A stretch of DNA of 64,000 bases from a virus: IMG/VR virus record IMGVR_UViG_3300027782_000066, positions 1 through 64,000 of that record; one strand, given 5' to 3'. Below the pieces are notes generated by a model, which was not told the origin of the DNA, ran no database searches, and saw only the letters and a program-made list of their open reading frames with translations. How positions within the stretch are numbered: the stretch's first letter is position 1; every line of letters starts with the position of its first letter. The position numbers and the translations under genes are program-made. Positions 53,230 through 62,446 of the stretch are shown here, one piece after another.

Positions 53230-55721
53230 TGAATTTTTACACAAATGTTGTTATTGTTTCCGACACGGTTCTTTATCGTGGTTTCTCGGGAGGTGAACGT
53301 GTTGAGTTGAGGGAGAAATTCTCTCCAACTCTTTTTGTTTCAAGTAAGAATGAAACCAAATATAAAACTCTTGAAGGTGAATGTGTAGAACCTATTAAGT
53401 TTGGTGGTATCAATGAAGCAAAAGAATTTGTCAAGAACTATGAGGCAGTAGAAAATTTTACCATCTATGGTAATACCAAGTATCTGTATCAATACATCCT
53501 GTCGGAGTATCCTAAGGAAGTTGATTATGATTTTACTAAACTGAATATTATTTCTTTGGATATTGAAACTACTTCGGAGAATGGTTTCCCAAATGTTGAA
53601 GAAGCAATTGAGGAAATTCTTTGCATCACAGTCAAAGATTTTACCTCCAAGAAAATTACAACTTGGGGTTGTGGTGAGTTTGAAAACTCTCGTGCTGATG
53701 TGAATTATATCTATTGTGAGAACGAGAAAGATCTTCTCTTAAAATTCCAGCACTTCTGGGTTAATGCAACACCAGACATTGTTACTGGATGGAATGTTAA
53801 GCACTTTGATATTCCATTCATCTGCCGTCGTATGAATCGTGTACTTAACACTAAGCATATGAAATCTCTATCTCCTTGGAACCTCGTGTATGAGCGTGAT
53901 GTTTATATTAAGGGACAGAAAAAGATTTACTATGACATTCTCGGAGTAGCTACATTAGACTATTACGATCTCTATCAGAAATTTACATACACCAATCAGG
54001 AGAGTTATCGCCTGGATCATATTGCATCTGTGGAACTTAATGCAAACAAACTAGACCACAGTGAGTTTGAAAACTTTCAAGATTTCTATCGTAACAACTG
54101 GCAGAAGTTTATTGAGTACAACATCCACGACGTAGAACTTGTGGACATGTTGGAAGATAAAATGAAATTGATTGAACTTGCTGTGACGATGGCATATGAC
54201 GCAAAGGTAAACTTTGAGGATGTGTTCTATCAGGTTCGTATGTGGGACAGTATTATTTACGATGCTCTTTCACAGGAGAATATTGTCATTCCTCCAAAGA
54301 GTAATAGTACTAAGGACCAACAATATGCTGGTGCTTATGTGAAAGAACCTGTTCCTGGTATGTACGATTGGGTGGTGAACTTTGACTTAAACTCTCTGTA
54401 TCCACACCTGATTATGCAGTACAACATCAGTCCTGAGACGCTCCTGGATGAGCGTGTGAGTGGCATTAATGTGGACCGTCTCCTTAATCAAGAGATTGAT
54501 ACGAGCACCCTGCAGGGGGTTACGCTGTGCCCTAACGGCACTCTGTACAACACCACCAAGCAGGGGTTCCTCCCTAAACTGATGCAGAAGATCTATGATG
54601 AACGTACCATCTATAAAAAGAAAATGCTTGCTGCTAAGCAGGAGTATGAGAACACTAAAAATCCTGAATTGCTGAAGGATATTTCTAAGTACAATAACAT
54701 TCAGATGGCACGTAAGATTCAACTTAACTCTGCCTATGGTGCTATTGGCAATGAGTATTTTCGCTATTTCCGAATAGAGAATGCTGAAGCAATTACTCTG
54801 TCTGGTCAACTTTCAATTCGCTGGATTGAAAAGAAAATGAATGAATACCTTAACCGTATCTTAAAAACAGGAGACAAAGATTATGTCATTGCTATTGATA
54901 CTGATTCCATTTATCTCAATCTGGGTGATCTGGTGCAATCTGTATTCAAGGGAAGAAAAACGCCTGATGAGAAAATTGTTGGGTTCCTTGACAAGATCTG
55001 TCAAGTGGAACTTGAACCTTTTATTGAAGGTTGCTATGAAGAACTGGCGAAGTATGTAAATGCTTATGCTCAGAAGATGAATATGAAGCGTGAGAACATT
55101 GCCAATCGTGGTTTCTGGACCGTGAAGAAGCGTTATGTTCTTAACGTATGGGACAGTGAAGGTGTTCGTTATAAAGAACCTAAGATGAAAATCTGTGGTA
55201 TGGAAACTCAACGTTCTTCCACTCCATCATACTATCGAGATAAATTATATGAGGCATACAAAATCATTATCAATGGTACTAATGATGACCTTATTATATT
55301 CGTTGATAAGATCAAGACCGATAGTAAAAAGCAAAGTTATGTTGACGTAGCATCACCCAGAGGTTGTAATAATCTTGAAAAATATAGAAGTTATAGTAGC
55401 GTTTATAAACCCGCTACGCCAATTGCTGTCAGAGGTGCATTACTTTATAATCACTATGTACGAGAGCATAAGATTACTAATAGATTTCCTATCATCCAAG
55501 AGGGAGAAAAAATCAAATTCATCTATTTGAAAACTCCAAACCCAATTGGAGAGAACGTAATCTCATTCTTCCAGAGTATCCCGCCTGAATTTGGTCTGGA
55601 AAAGTACATTGACTATACACTGCAATTTGAAAAGTCCTTCTTAGAACCGCTCAAATCTGTGTTAGAATGCATTCACTGGCAATACGAACGTCGTGGTTCA
55701 CTTACAAATTTCTTTAGTTGA
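53229..55721 (+). CDS. 43: DNA polymerase gp43
   Basis: An 830-residue family B replicative polymerase (T4: 898), starting at ATG 53229 (a TTG just before is in frame). The 3'-5' exonuclease motifs are D-I-E-T-T-S (residues 111-116), N-V-K-H-F-D-I-P-F (ExoII, about 190) and Y-N-I-H-D-V (ExoIII, about 298). Polymerase motif A is F-D-L-N-S-L-Y-P-H-L-I (about 385-395), motif B is K-I-Q-L-N-S-A-Y-G-A-I-G-N (about 497), and motif C is D-T-D-S (about 557). It lacks introns and split genes. The C-terminal end S-L-T-N-F-F-S resembles a clamp-interacting tail. It belongs to the early operon from 52580 and precedes uvsX by six bases. Confidence 0.98.
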   Translation: MNFYTNVVIVSDTVLYRGFSGGERVELREKFSPTLFVSSKNETKYKTLEGECVEPIKFGGINEAKEFVKNYEAVENFTIYGNTKYLYQYILSEYPKEVDYDFTKLNIISLDIETTSENGFPNVEEAIEEILCITVKDFTSKKITTWGCGEFENSRADVNYIYCENEKDLLLKFQHFWVNATPDIVTGWNVKHFDIPFICRRMNRVLNTKHMKSLSPWNLVYERDVYIKGQKKIYYDILGVATLDYYDLYQKFTYTNQESYRLDHIASVELNANKLDHSEFENFQDFYRNNWQKFIEYNIHDVELVDMLEDKMKLIELAVTMAYDAKVNFEDVFYQVRMWDSIIYDALSQENIVIPPKSNSTKDQQYAGAYVKEPVPGMYDWVVNFDLNSLYPHLIMQYNISPETLLDERVSGINVDRLLNQEIDTSTLQGVTLCPNGTLYNTTKQGFLPKLMQKIYDERTIYKKKMLAAKQEYENTKNPELLKDISKYNNIQMARKIQLNSAYGAIGNEYFRYFRIENAEAITLSGQLSIRWIEKKMNEYLNRILKTGDKDYVIAIDTDSIYLNLGDLVQSVFKGRKTPDEKIVGFLDKICQVELEPFIEGCYEELAKYVNAYAQKMNMKRENIANRGFWTVKKRYVLNVWDSEGVRYKEPKMKICGMETQRSSTPSYYRDKLYEAYKIIINGTNDDLIIFVDKIKTDSKKQSYVDVASPRGCNNLEKYRSYSSVYKPATPIAVRGALLYNHYVREHKITNRFPIIQEGEKIKFIYLKTPNPIGENVISFFQSIPPEFGLEKYIDYTLQFEKSFLEPLKSVLECIHWQYERRGSLTNFFS

Positions 55722-55727
55722 GGTATT

Positions 55728-56738
55728 ATGAGTTTTTTAAACAATGTTATTAAAGAGTTAGACAATCCATACGCAAATGTTGTGGATGATTCAACTGTAT
55801 GTAAGACGTTTGTTGATACTGGGTCTTACATACTCAATGCTCTTATCAGTGGGAGCATATTTGGTGGTCTCCCATCAAATAAAATCACTGCACTTGCGGG
55901 AGAATCTGGTACAGGTAAAACTTTCTTTGCTCTCTCCATCGTCAAGCACTTTCTTGATAGCAACCCAGAAGCACAAGTAATCTATTTTGAATCTGAATCA
56001 GCTATCGAAAAGGATATGCTTGGTGTTCGTGGTATTGATATTAAACGTGTTGGTTTAGTTCCTGTTACTACGGTACAAGAGTTTCGCACTCAAAGTATTA
56101 AAGTAGTCGATGAATATATGAAACTTAAGAAAGAAGTTAGACCTCCGCTGCTTTTTGTGCTAGACTCCTTAGGTATGCTCTCTACTACTAAAGAGGTTCA
56201 GGATGCTACCGATGGTAAGGAAACTAAAGACATGACCCGTGCTCAGGTTATCAAATCCATCTTTCGTATTCTTTCACTCAAGTTGGGTCAAGCAGAAATT
56301 CCTTTGATTGTTACAAATCACACATACGATGTGGTTGGTGCTTATGTACCAACTAAAGAAATGGGTGGCGGCAGTGGTCTAAAGTATTCAGCATCGTCTA
56401 TTCTTTTTCTTTCCAAGAAGAAGGAGAAAGATGGCACTGAAGTTATTGGCAACATCATTAAAGTGAAGGCACATAAGTCACGCTTTACAAAAGAAAATTC
56501 CATTATTGAAACGAGGTTATACTATGATGCAAGAGGTCTCGACAAGTATTACGGGTTGGTCGAACTTGGAGCAAAGCACGGAGTATTTGAACCTGTGGGT
56601 AACCGTGTTAAGGTGGGGGATATCACTGTATATCCTTCGGTCATTTATAAAGATCCTGATAAGTATTTCACTCCAGAAATCCTCCAAGCACTTGACGAAT
56701 GTGCCCGAAAAGAATTCTCCTACGGATCTGAATCTTGA
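55728..56738 (+). CDS. uvsX: RecA-like recombinase UvsX
   Basis: A 336-residue strand-exchange ATPase (T4: 391). Walker A is [10 protein letters not shown] (residues 57-66), Walker B is [11 protein letters not shown] (about 139-149), and [12 protein letters not shown] (about 211-222) is the conserved L2 neighbourhood. It forms the presynaptic filament with UvsY, which is encoded in this window. Shorter than T4 mainly at the C-terminus. Its TGA overlaps the gp41 ATG, so recombinase and helicase are coupled. Confidence 0.96.
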   Translation: MSFLNNVIKELDNPYANVVDDSTVCKTFVDTGSYILNALISGSIFGGLPSNKITALAGESGTGKTFFALSIVKHFLDSNPEAQVIYFESESAIEKDMLGVRGIDIKRVGLVPVTTVQEFRTQSIKVVDEYMKLKKEVRPPLLFVLDSLGMLSTTKEVQDATDGKETKDMTRAQVIKSIFRILSLKLGQAEIPLIVTNHTYDVVGAYVPTKEMGGGSGLKYSASSILFLSKKKEKDGTEVIGNIIKVKAHKSRFTKENSIIETRLYYDARGLDKYYGLVELGAKHGVFEPVGNRVKVGDITVYPSVIYKDPDKYFTPEILQALDECARKEFSYGSES

Positions 56739-58120
56739 TGGAAACGATTGAAAGTACAATTCTGAAGAACCTCGTTTCTAACGAGAGTTATATGCGTAAG
56801 GTAGTACCTTATATCAAGGGTGAATACTTTACGCAGTATTCTGATAAGATTATGTTTGATATTATTTCAGACTTTGTAGTTTCATATGGTCAATGTCCTA
56901 CTAAGGAAGTTCTACAGATTGAAGTAGAGAATCGTAAGGATTTGAATGAAGATTCTTATAAGGAGTTACAAATCAAGATTGATGATATCAGCAACACTGA
57001 AGTAGATTTTCAATGGATGTTGGATTCTACTGAGAAGTGGTGTAAGCAGAGAGCAGTATATCTTGCACTTCTTGAGAGTGTAAAGATTGCAGACGGCAAG
57101 GATAAGAACCGTACTGAAGATGCCATTCCAAGTATTCTTCAGGAAGCACTTGCTGTATCATTTGATGAACATATTGGTCACGATTATATTGAAGATTTTG
57201 AAAAACGATTTGAATACTATCACCGAAAGGAAAATAAAATTCCGTTTGATTTAGAACTCTTCAATAAGATTACCAAAGGTGGTCTGCCTAATAAGACATT
57301 GAATGTTGCCCTCGCTGGTACTGGTGTGGGTAAATCATTGTTTATGTGTCACTGTGCTGCTGCTGCGCTCACCGAAGGTAAGAATGTTTTATACATTACT
57401 TTGGAGATGGCAGAAGAAAAGATTGCTGAACGTATTGATGCTAATCTTCTCAATGTCAATATCAAAGACATTGAGGATATGCCAGAACAATTGTTCAGTA
57501 GTAAGATTACAAGACTAGCACAGAAAACTTCAGGGAAACTTATTGTTAAAGAGTATCCAACTGCATCTGCTCACTCTGGGCATTTCAAAGCACTTCTTAA
57601 TGATCTTTCAATGAAGAAAAATTTCAAACCAAATTTAATCTTTATTGATTATCTGAACATCTGTTCCTCGTCTAGATATAAAGGATCATTGGTTAATTCT
57701 TATACCTATGTTAAAGCAATTGCAGAGGAACTTAGAGGGTTGGCTGTGGAGTTCAATGTCCCCATTATGTCTGCTACTCAAACTACTCGTAGTGGTTATG
57801 GTAGTACTGATGTTGACCTTACCGACACTTCTGAATCCTTCGGTCTTCCTGCTACTGCTGACTTTATGTTTGCTCTTATAAGCACTGAAGAATTAGAAAA
57901 CCTTAATCAGATTATGGTTAAGCAACTGAAGAACCGTTACAACGATCCTACTATATTCAAAAGATTTGTGGTGGGTATTGACAGAGCGAAGATGAGGTTG
58001 TATGATGTAGAACAATCTGCTCAGAAGGACATTGGCGATTCTGGGCAGCAATATGACTTTGAGGAAGTTGCCAAAACTCAAAGTACTTCAAAGGCAAAAC
58101 TAACCGATTTTAAATTTTAA
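56738..58120 (+). CDS. 41: Replicative helicase gp41
   Basis: A 460-residue DnaB-family hexameric helicase (T4: 475). ATG 56738 overlaps the uvsX stop (TGATG). The N-terminal helical domain is about 1-160. Walker A is A-G-T-G-V-G-K-S (residues 193-200), and L-Y-I-T-L-E-M-A-E-E-K-I-A-E-R (about 216-230) is the H1a signature. Walker B is N-L-I-F-I-D-Y-L-N-I (about 298-307), and Q-T-T-R-S-G-Y-G-S (about 348-356) contains the sensor residues. The C-terminal tail is Gln/Ser/Lys-rich. It unwinds DNA at the fork with gp43 and primase (not in this window). Confidence 0.96.
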   Translation: METIESTILKNLVSNESYMRKVVPYIKGEYFTQYSDKIMFDIISDFVVSYGQCPTKEVLQIEVENRKDLNEDSYKELQIKIDDISNTEVDFQWMLDSTEKWCKQRAVYLALLESVKIADGKDKNRTEDAIPSILQEALAVSFDEHIGHDYIEDFEKRFEYYHRKENKIPFDLELFNKITKGGLPNKTLNVALAGTGVGKSLFMCHCAAAALTEGKNVLYITLEMAEEKIAERIDANLLNVNIKDIEDMPEQLFSSKITRLAQKTSGKLIVKEYPTASAHSGHFKALLNDLSMKKNFKPNLIFIDYLNICSSSRYKGSLVNSYTYVKAIAEELRGLAVEFNVPIMSATQTTRSGYGSTDVDLTDTSESFGLPATADFMFALISTEELENLNQIMVKQLKNRYNDPTIFKRFVVGIDRAKMRLYDVEQSAQKDIGDSGQQYDFEEVAKTQSTSKAKLTDFKF

Positions 58121-58123
58121 TCT

Positions 58124-58528
58124 ATGACTATTGATTTGGATAAGTATGTTCAATTTGTTGGTGCTGTTACCAGTCCAGCATCCCGTAATACCACAGAGTT
58201 TGTTGATCGCATTCTTGAATTGAAAGATCAAGGTGCTGACATTCAACGTCTGCTTACTGCTGCTTGTGGTATTACTGCTGAGGGCGGAGAGTTTACTGAG
58301 ATTGTAAAGAAGATTGCATTTCAAGGAAAACCTTATAATGAAGATAATGTCTATCATATGAAGCGGGAACTTGGAGATATTATGTGGTACATTGCTCAAG
58401 CGTGTATTGCTCTTGATATGTCATTTGAAGAGATTGCTCAGATGAACTTTGATAAGTTGAATGCACGATACCCAGAAGGAACGTTCAGTATTGAACGAAG
58501 TGAGAACCGAGTAACTAATGATATCTAA
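58124..58528 (+). CDS. mazG: MazG-like nucleotide pyrophosphohydrolase
   Basis: A 134-residue all-alpha MazG-type protein of the cyanophage kind. Metal-binding E-x-x-E is at E53-G-G-E56 and E-x-x-D at E82-L-G-D85, within A-C-G-I-T-A-E-G-G-E-F and K-R-E-L-G-D-I-M-W-Y. The family removes pyrophosphate from nucleoside triphosphates. Cyanophage MazG was earlier proposed to lower ppGpp, but biochemical work on a cyanophage enzyme pointed instead to dGTP/dCTP-type substrates, as I recall. It lies three bases after gp41, at the end of the early operon and before a terminator. Confidence 0.93.
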   Translation: MTIDLDKYVQFVGAVTSPASRNTTEFVDRILELKDQGADIQRLLTAACGITAEGGEFTEIVKKIAFQGKPYNEDNVYHMKRELGDIMWYIAQACIALDMSFEEIAQMNFDKLNARYPEGTFSIERSENRVTNDI

Positions 58529-58534
58529 TAAATA
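58527..58534 (+). promoter_or_regulatory. Late promoter variant AATAAATA
   Basis: One mismatch from the late motif, overlapping the mazG stop region and 22 bases before ATG 58557, with the terminator hairpin between them. Confidence 0.4.
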
Positions 58535-58556
58535 CCCCCTATAAGGGGGATTTTTT
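58535..58556 (+). terminator. Terminator whose stem holds the next gene's SD
   Basis: CCCCC (58535-58539) / GGGGG (58545-58549) with a TATAA loop is followed by A and TTTTTT. The next ATG (58557) comes directly after the T run, and GGGGGA is its only SD-like sequence, so the ribosome site would be paired when the hairpin forms. Confidence 0.75.
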
Positions 58557-59903
58557 ATGGCTAGATCTGGAAAGGAGGCGTGGGAAAAATATTTTAAAGG
58601 ACAAGAAGTACAAACTACTGTTAAGGCAAATAGCAAATCCAGTGCTAGTACTAATAACCTTAATGTAGGTAGTTCTAAAACTAAATTAGAACATGGAACA
58701 CCGATCACTGTTTTTGGTGGAGATGAATATAAAGCACAATTAGGTGTGCGATTAAAGGATGGTACATATGGTTTCTTACCTCTTACCAGTATTCAGAAAC
58801 CTACAGAGCAAAAAGTAAGATATAATATTGAGGCATATAAGTTAATTCAACTTGGTAAAAAAGAAAAACGAATGTACAATGGAGTTGAGTATGACTTCAG
58901 AGTATTTAAAACTTCGGAAGAATTAGCAAAATCAATTCTTCACGGACTAGAAAATGAACCATCGGTTCCTGAATATCTTGTTGAGCAAATGTTTGAATTT
59001 TTTTATGAGAACGTTGAAGGTGATGTCTCTAAGATAAATTGGAATGCTAATGTTTTAGGTGGTGATAAAACTGAAATTGGAAAATATATTGGTGAGTTAC
59101 TTCCTGGATTTTTAATTTTATCTAAGAAATTTTCTGCCTTTAGTCAGCAAGATTTTATTTACACTGGTTCTCTTCCAGAATATATTGTACCAGAAGATCC
59201 ATCATTCTCTGGTGTTGATAGTATGTTTGATTATAGAGAAGTTCAAAAAGATGGAGGTATTTCTGCCATCTCAAGTAAGTATGGTGTTGGTGCTAAAGCA
59301 TCATTCTGGTCTAATATTATGCCAGAAGTACTTAAGTATCCAGATAAATTTTCTAAAATGTCTAGAGATTCTACAATAAAAAGATTAATTTCTATTGCTA
59401 GTAACTATAATAATGTAGAAAGATCTGGTAGAAGTATTGTATTTCAATATGGAATGGAATATTTTCTGGGAGATTTAGTTCACAATCCAGAAGATATTTA
59501 CAAAAAGATAGCAGCAAATACTACAAAGGTAGATCCTGATGTTGCATCAGTTTCTCGTACAGCAAAAAATAAATTAAGTGTATTAAATAGTAGTGTATAT
59601 AAAGAAACTTCTGCACCAGTTTTACTTCGTAATTTAAAAGGTGGTAAGTCACTGACATCTATATTTTCTCGTGCAATTGCTGATGAATTGAATGCTGATA
59701 ATAAAACTATTGCAGCAATTAAAGAACTGGTATCTGGTAAAAATTTCTTTCAACTCAATTTAGATGAAAGTAAATTTAAGAGAGGACAAATTTATTTTAA
59801 TGTTAAAAAATCATCTGCTGTACAAATTACATTCACTGGAACAAAAGCAGCGACTAATGATATTGCAGCAAAACAAGGAACAGTAAATTACTTATTAAAT
59901 TAA
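58557..59903 (+). CDS. Unknown 448-residue protein, first of a coupled accessory set
   Basis: I do not recognise this family. It begins K-E-A-W-E-K-Y-F-K-G after a basic start, then has a Ser/Asn-rich linker (about residues 20-45). A small beta domain follows with Y-K-A-Q-L-G-V-R-L-K-D-G-T-Y-G-F-L-P-L (about 58-76). The central part has I-G-E-L-L-P-G-F (about 178) and then G-V-D-S-M-F-D-Y plus I-S-A-I-S-S-K-Y-G-V-G-A-K-A-S (about 220-252). That spacing of D and S-x-K is reminiscent of nuclease folds of the PD-(D/E)xK kind, but the last acidic position is not convincing. It ends with a small beta segment. Its stop overlaps the ATG of 59903. Its SD is buried in the upstream terminator. Confidence 0.7.
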   Translation: MARSGKEAWEKYFKGQEVQTTVKANSKSSASTNNLNVGSSKTKLEHGTPITVFGGDEYKAQLGVRLKDGTYGFLPLTSIQKPTEQKVRYNIEAYKLIQLGKKEKRMYNGVEYDFRVFKTSEELAKSILHGLENEPSVPEYLVEQMFEFFYENVEGDVSKINWNANVLGGDKTEIGKYIGELLPGFLILSKKFSAFSQQDFIYTGSLPEYIVPEDPSFSGVDSMFDYREVQKDGGISAISSKYGVGAKASFWSNIMPEVLKYPDKFSKMSRDSTIKRLISIASNYNNVERSGRSIVFQYGMEYFLGDLVHNPEDIYKKIAANTTKVDPDVASVSRTAKNKLSVLNSSVYKETSAPVLLRNLKGGKSLTSIFSRAIADELNADNKTIAAIKELVSGKNFFQLNLDESKFKRGQIYFNVKKSSAVQITFTGTKAATNDIAAKQGTVNYLLN

Positions 59904-61111
59904 TGGCAAACATAGTAAAACTAAAACATCTTGAACATTTAGAAGATGAAGTTCTGAATTATGGTTCGGAAGGATGTTTTGCTATTGTTAGATTTCTTAC
60001 CGAACTCAAAGATATGATTGGTAAGAAATCAACAGGAGGATTTCTACAGACAAAATGGGATGGAGCACCTTCAGTAGTTTGTGGTATGGACCCAATGACT
60101 GGTGGATTTTTTGTAGGAACTAAATCAGTATTCAATAAGAAAGATCCAAAGATTTGCTACACAGAGGGTGACATTGACGGTATGTATGAGGGTGAGTTAA
60201 ATAAAAAACTTAAAGATTGTTTAAACTATTTCTCTCAACTTGGTATCAGTGGTGTCATTCAAGGGGACCTTCTATACACTAGTGATAAAAAAACCCAAAG
60301 AATAAATGGTGAAGAACTAATTATATTCAGACCTAATACAATTACTTATGCTATCCCAACTGATCATCCGATTGGTCAAAAAGTCAATAGATCTAAAATT
60401 GGAGTGGTTTTTCATACTCATTATGCTGGCGGCCCTGATCTTGCAGATATGTCTGCAAGACCTCGCGTGGATATTTCAAAGTTTAGTTCTGTTGATGATG
60501 TTGCCGTTATCTCTAATGATACGCAGGTACAGAAAGTATCGTTTACGCAATCAGAAGAACAAACATTCGACAGATACATTCAACGAATAAACAGAATGTG
60601 TGAGATTTCTGCATCATTCCACGACTATATTGTAGAAAATTCTGGTACTACTGGTGATGCAAAATTTTTTGTTGGGTCTTATATCAAACCATTTTTCAAT
60701 AATGAAATTAAGGAAGCAAGAACTATTACTAATGTTGATGCTACTCTAAAATCGTTTGCTGAATTTTATAAAGCAAAGATGGATAAAGAAATCTCCTCAG
60801 TTAAAACTGCAGCAGCACAGACAAAGAAGCGTGAATTTTTCTACACTGGTGTTAAATACTTGGAAGATAATGTAAAAGAATTCAAAGCATTTGTGGCACT
60901 TTATAAAACTATTCAGGAAGCAAAGTTATTCATCATCTCAAAATTGGACTCACTTGAACAGTTCAGAACTTTTGTTGAGATTGACGGTGGGTATAAAGTT
61001 ACTACTCCCGAAGGTTATGTTCTCCACCAAGATGGAGATATGGTGAAATTAGTTAATCGTATTGAGTTCAGTAAAAACAATTTCACTATAGAAAAAAACT
61101 GGAAAAAATGA
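59903..61111 (+). CDS. Ligase-like KWDG protein (putative covalent nucleotidyltransferase)
   Basis: A 402-residue protein. Q-T-K-W-D-G-A-P-S (residues 49-57) fits motif I (K-x-D-G) of DNA/RNA ligases and capping enzymes, with K51 as the possible AMP-accepting lysine. Downstream order is compatible with that fold: F-F-V-G-T-K-S-V-F (about 69-77), G-V-I-Q-G-D-L-L-Y-T (about 117-126, motif III-like), I-I-F-R-P-N-T-I-T-Y, and K-I-G-V-V-F-H-T-H-Y (about 166-175, motif IV-like). The C-terminal half is helical and unlike a standard OB domain. The stop overlaps the ATG of the NMNAT-like gene. Ligase-type fold is inference from motif order. Confidence 0.65.
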   Translation: MANIVKLKHLEHLEDEVLNYGSEGCFAIVRFLTELKDMIGKKSTGGFLQTKWDGAPSVVCGMDPMTGGFFVGTKSVFNKKDPKICYTEGDIDGMYEGELNKKLKDCLNYFSQLGISGVIQGDLLYTSDKKTQRINGEELIIFRPNTITYAIPTDHPIGQKVNRSKIGVVFHTHYAGGPDLADMSARPRVDISKFSSVDDVAVISNDTQVQKVSFTQSEEQTFDRYIQRINRMCEISASFHDYIVENSGTTGDAKFFVGSYIKPFFNNEIKEARTITNVDATLKSFAEFYKAKMDKEISSVKTAAAQTKKREFFYTGVKYLEDNVKEFKAFVALYKTIQEAKLFIISKLDSLEQFRTFVEIDGGYKVTTPEGYVLHQDGDMVKLVNRIEFSKNNFTIEKNWKK

Positions 61112-61680
61112 GCCTCATAGAATATAAAAGTTGTTACTTCACATTCGGTAGATTTCAACCCTGCACCACAGGTCATGCAGATAACTTTGCGAACCTGAAA
61201 AAGATTGCTGGTAGTAATGATTATCGTATTTACATCAGTCAGTCAGTAGATGCTAAAGGTAATAATCCTTTACCTCCCGATGTTAAACTTAGCTATATGA
61301 ATAAGTCATTACCAGAACATCGTGGTAAAATATTCAGTAGTGCTAGTACCAATTCTCATGTGAGTATCCTACAGGAACTACAATCTCTTGGGTATGATAA
61401 TGCATATTTTGTAGTTGGATCTGATAGAGTTGCAAAATTTCAATATATAAAACAATATAATGGTAAGGACTTTGTATTCAATGAACTTGATATAATTTCC
61501 TCTGGTGATCGTGATGCTGATGGTGATGGTTTTGCTATATCTGGAACTAAAATGAGAAGAGCAGCATTTGCTGGTGACTTCAAAACCTTCAGAACTGGTA
61601 TTCCTACAGCACTAACTGATCCTGACTGCAAGAAACTTATGAAAGAAATTGCATCTAAATTGCCCACAAACTTTAAATAA
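61108..61680 (+). CDS. NMNAT/cytidylyltransferase-like nucleotidyltransferase
   Basis: A 190-residue protein with the HIGH-type fold. The start G-R-F-Q-P-C-T-T-G-H (residues 14-23) is the G-x-F-x-P-x-x-x-G-H phosphate-binding motif, and I-S-G-T-K-M-R-R (144-151) is the I-S-x-T-x-x-R motif. V-V-G-S-D-R-V (about 102-108) sits between them. The family includes NMN adenylyltransferase (NAD synthesis), pantetheine-phosphate and glycerol-phosphate transferases. The T-G-H and F-x-P context fits phage NMNAT-like proteins best. It overlaps the ligase-like gene by four bases and would be co-translated with it. Substrate not determinable from sequence. Confidence 0.8.
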   Translation: MSLIEYKSCYFTFGRFQPCTTGHADNFANLKKIAGSNDYRIYISQSVDAKGNNPLPPDVKLSYMNKSLPEHRGKIFSSASTNSHVSILQELQSLGYDNAYFVVGSDRVAKFQYIKQYNGKDFVFNELDIISSGDRDADGDGFAISGTKMRRAAFAGDFKTFRTGIPTALTDPDCKKLMKEIASKLPTNFK

Positions 61681-61688
61681 AATTCCCA

Positions 61689-62420
61689 ATGAAAAAATTA
61701 ACATTTGACGACGCTAAAAATAATAAAATATTTACTATCATTGAAAAGAATGGTGATAGTAAATATATTAATTTGATTGAAGATGCATATGAGAAAGCAA
61801 AAAAATATGAAAGTAAACTTCCAGAATGGGTTATTACTATGGAAGGAATGTCTGGCGTTCAGTACAGACACTTCATCAATAACTTATTTGAGAACATTGA
61901 AACCTCTGACTACCTTGAAATAGGATGCTGGAAGGGGTCTACAACCTGCTCTGCCACTTATAAAAATTCAGTTAAGGCATATTGTATTGATAACTGGAGA
62001 GAGTTTGGTGGACCCAAAAATGAATTCTTAAGTAACATTCAGAGATGTATGAATGAAAGTGACGGTAAATGTGATATTCAATTGGTTGAAAATGATTTCA
62101 GAAGATTGGAATATAATAACATCGGTAAGTATAATGTGTATATGTTTGATGGTCCACATTCATTAGATGATCAGAGAGATGCATTAATATTTGCTAAGGA
62201 TGCACTTGAGGATGAATTTATTTTTATTTGTGATGACTGGAATTGGGGTCATGTAAGAGAAGGTACTATACAAGGATTAGAACAATCTAATATGGAAGTA
62301 ATTTATTCAATTGATCTTAGAACTACTCCTGACAATACTACTTGCACTCACGAGAATGGATATGAAAGAAGTGACTGGCACAACGGCTATTATATTTCAG
62401 TAGTTAAAAAAATTAAATAA
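61689..62420 (+). CDS. Class I SAM-dependent methyltransferase-like protein
   Basis: A 243-residue protein. Motif I is S-D-Y-L-E-I-G-C-W-K-G-S-T-T (residues 75-88), with the acidic end of beta2 in A-Y-C-I-D-N-W (about 98-104). The MTase-like F-D-G-P-H-S-L-D-D-Q-R-D-A-L (about 156-169) follows, then F-I-F-I-C-D-D-W-N-W-G-H-V-R-E-G-T (about 178-194). This layout fits the methyltransferase 24-like group that acts on small or sugar substrates. TTTAAATA (61672-61679), a late-like variant, ends 9 bases before the ATG. The acceptor is unknown; with the upstream glycosyltransferase it could belong to glycan or fibre modification. Confidence 0.8.
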   Translation: MKKLTFDDAKNNKIFTIIEKNGDSKYINLIEDAYEKAKKYESKLPEWVITMEGMSGVQYRHFINNLFENIETSDYLEIGCWKGSTTCSATYKNSVKAYCIDNWREFGGPKNEFLSNIQRCMNESDGKCDIQLVENDFRRLEYNNIGKYNVYMFDGPHSLDDQRDALIFAKDALEDEFIFICDDWNWGHVREGTIQGLEQSNMEVIYSIDLRTTPDNTTCTHENGYERSDWHNGYYISVVKKIK

Positions 62421-62423
62421 ATA
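62416..62423 (+). promoter_or_regulatory. Late promoter variant AATAAATA
   Basis: One mismatch from the late motif, overlapping the stop of the methyltransferase gene and 23 bases before ATG 62447. Confidence 0.4.
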
Positions 62424-62446
62424 TAATATCTCTTAATTCAGTATTA

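Noticed and set aside
31972-55721. Introns or homing endonucleases in gp17, gp43 or gp23
   Set aside because: All three frames are continuous, of expected length and with all catalytic motifs in one gene.
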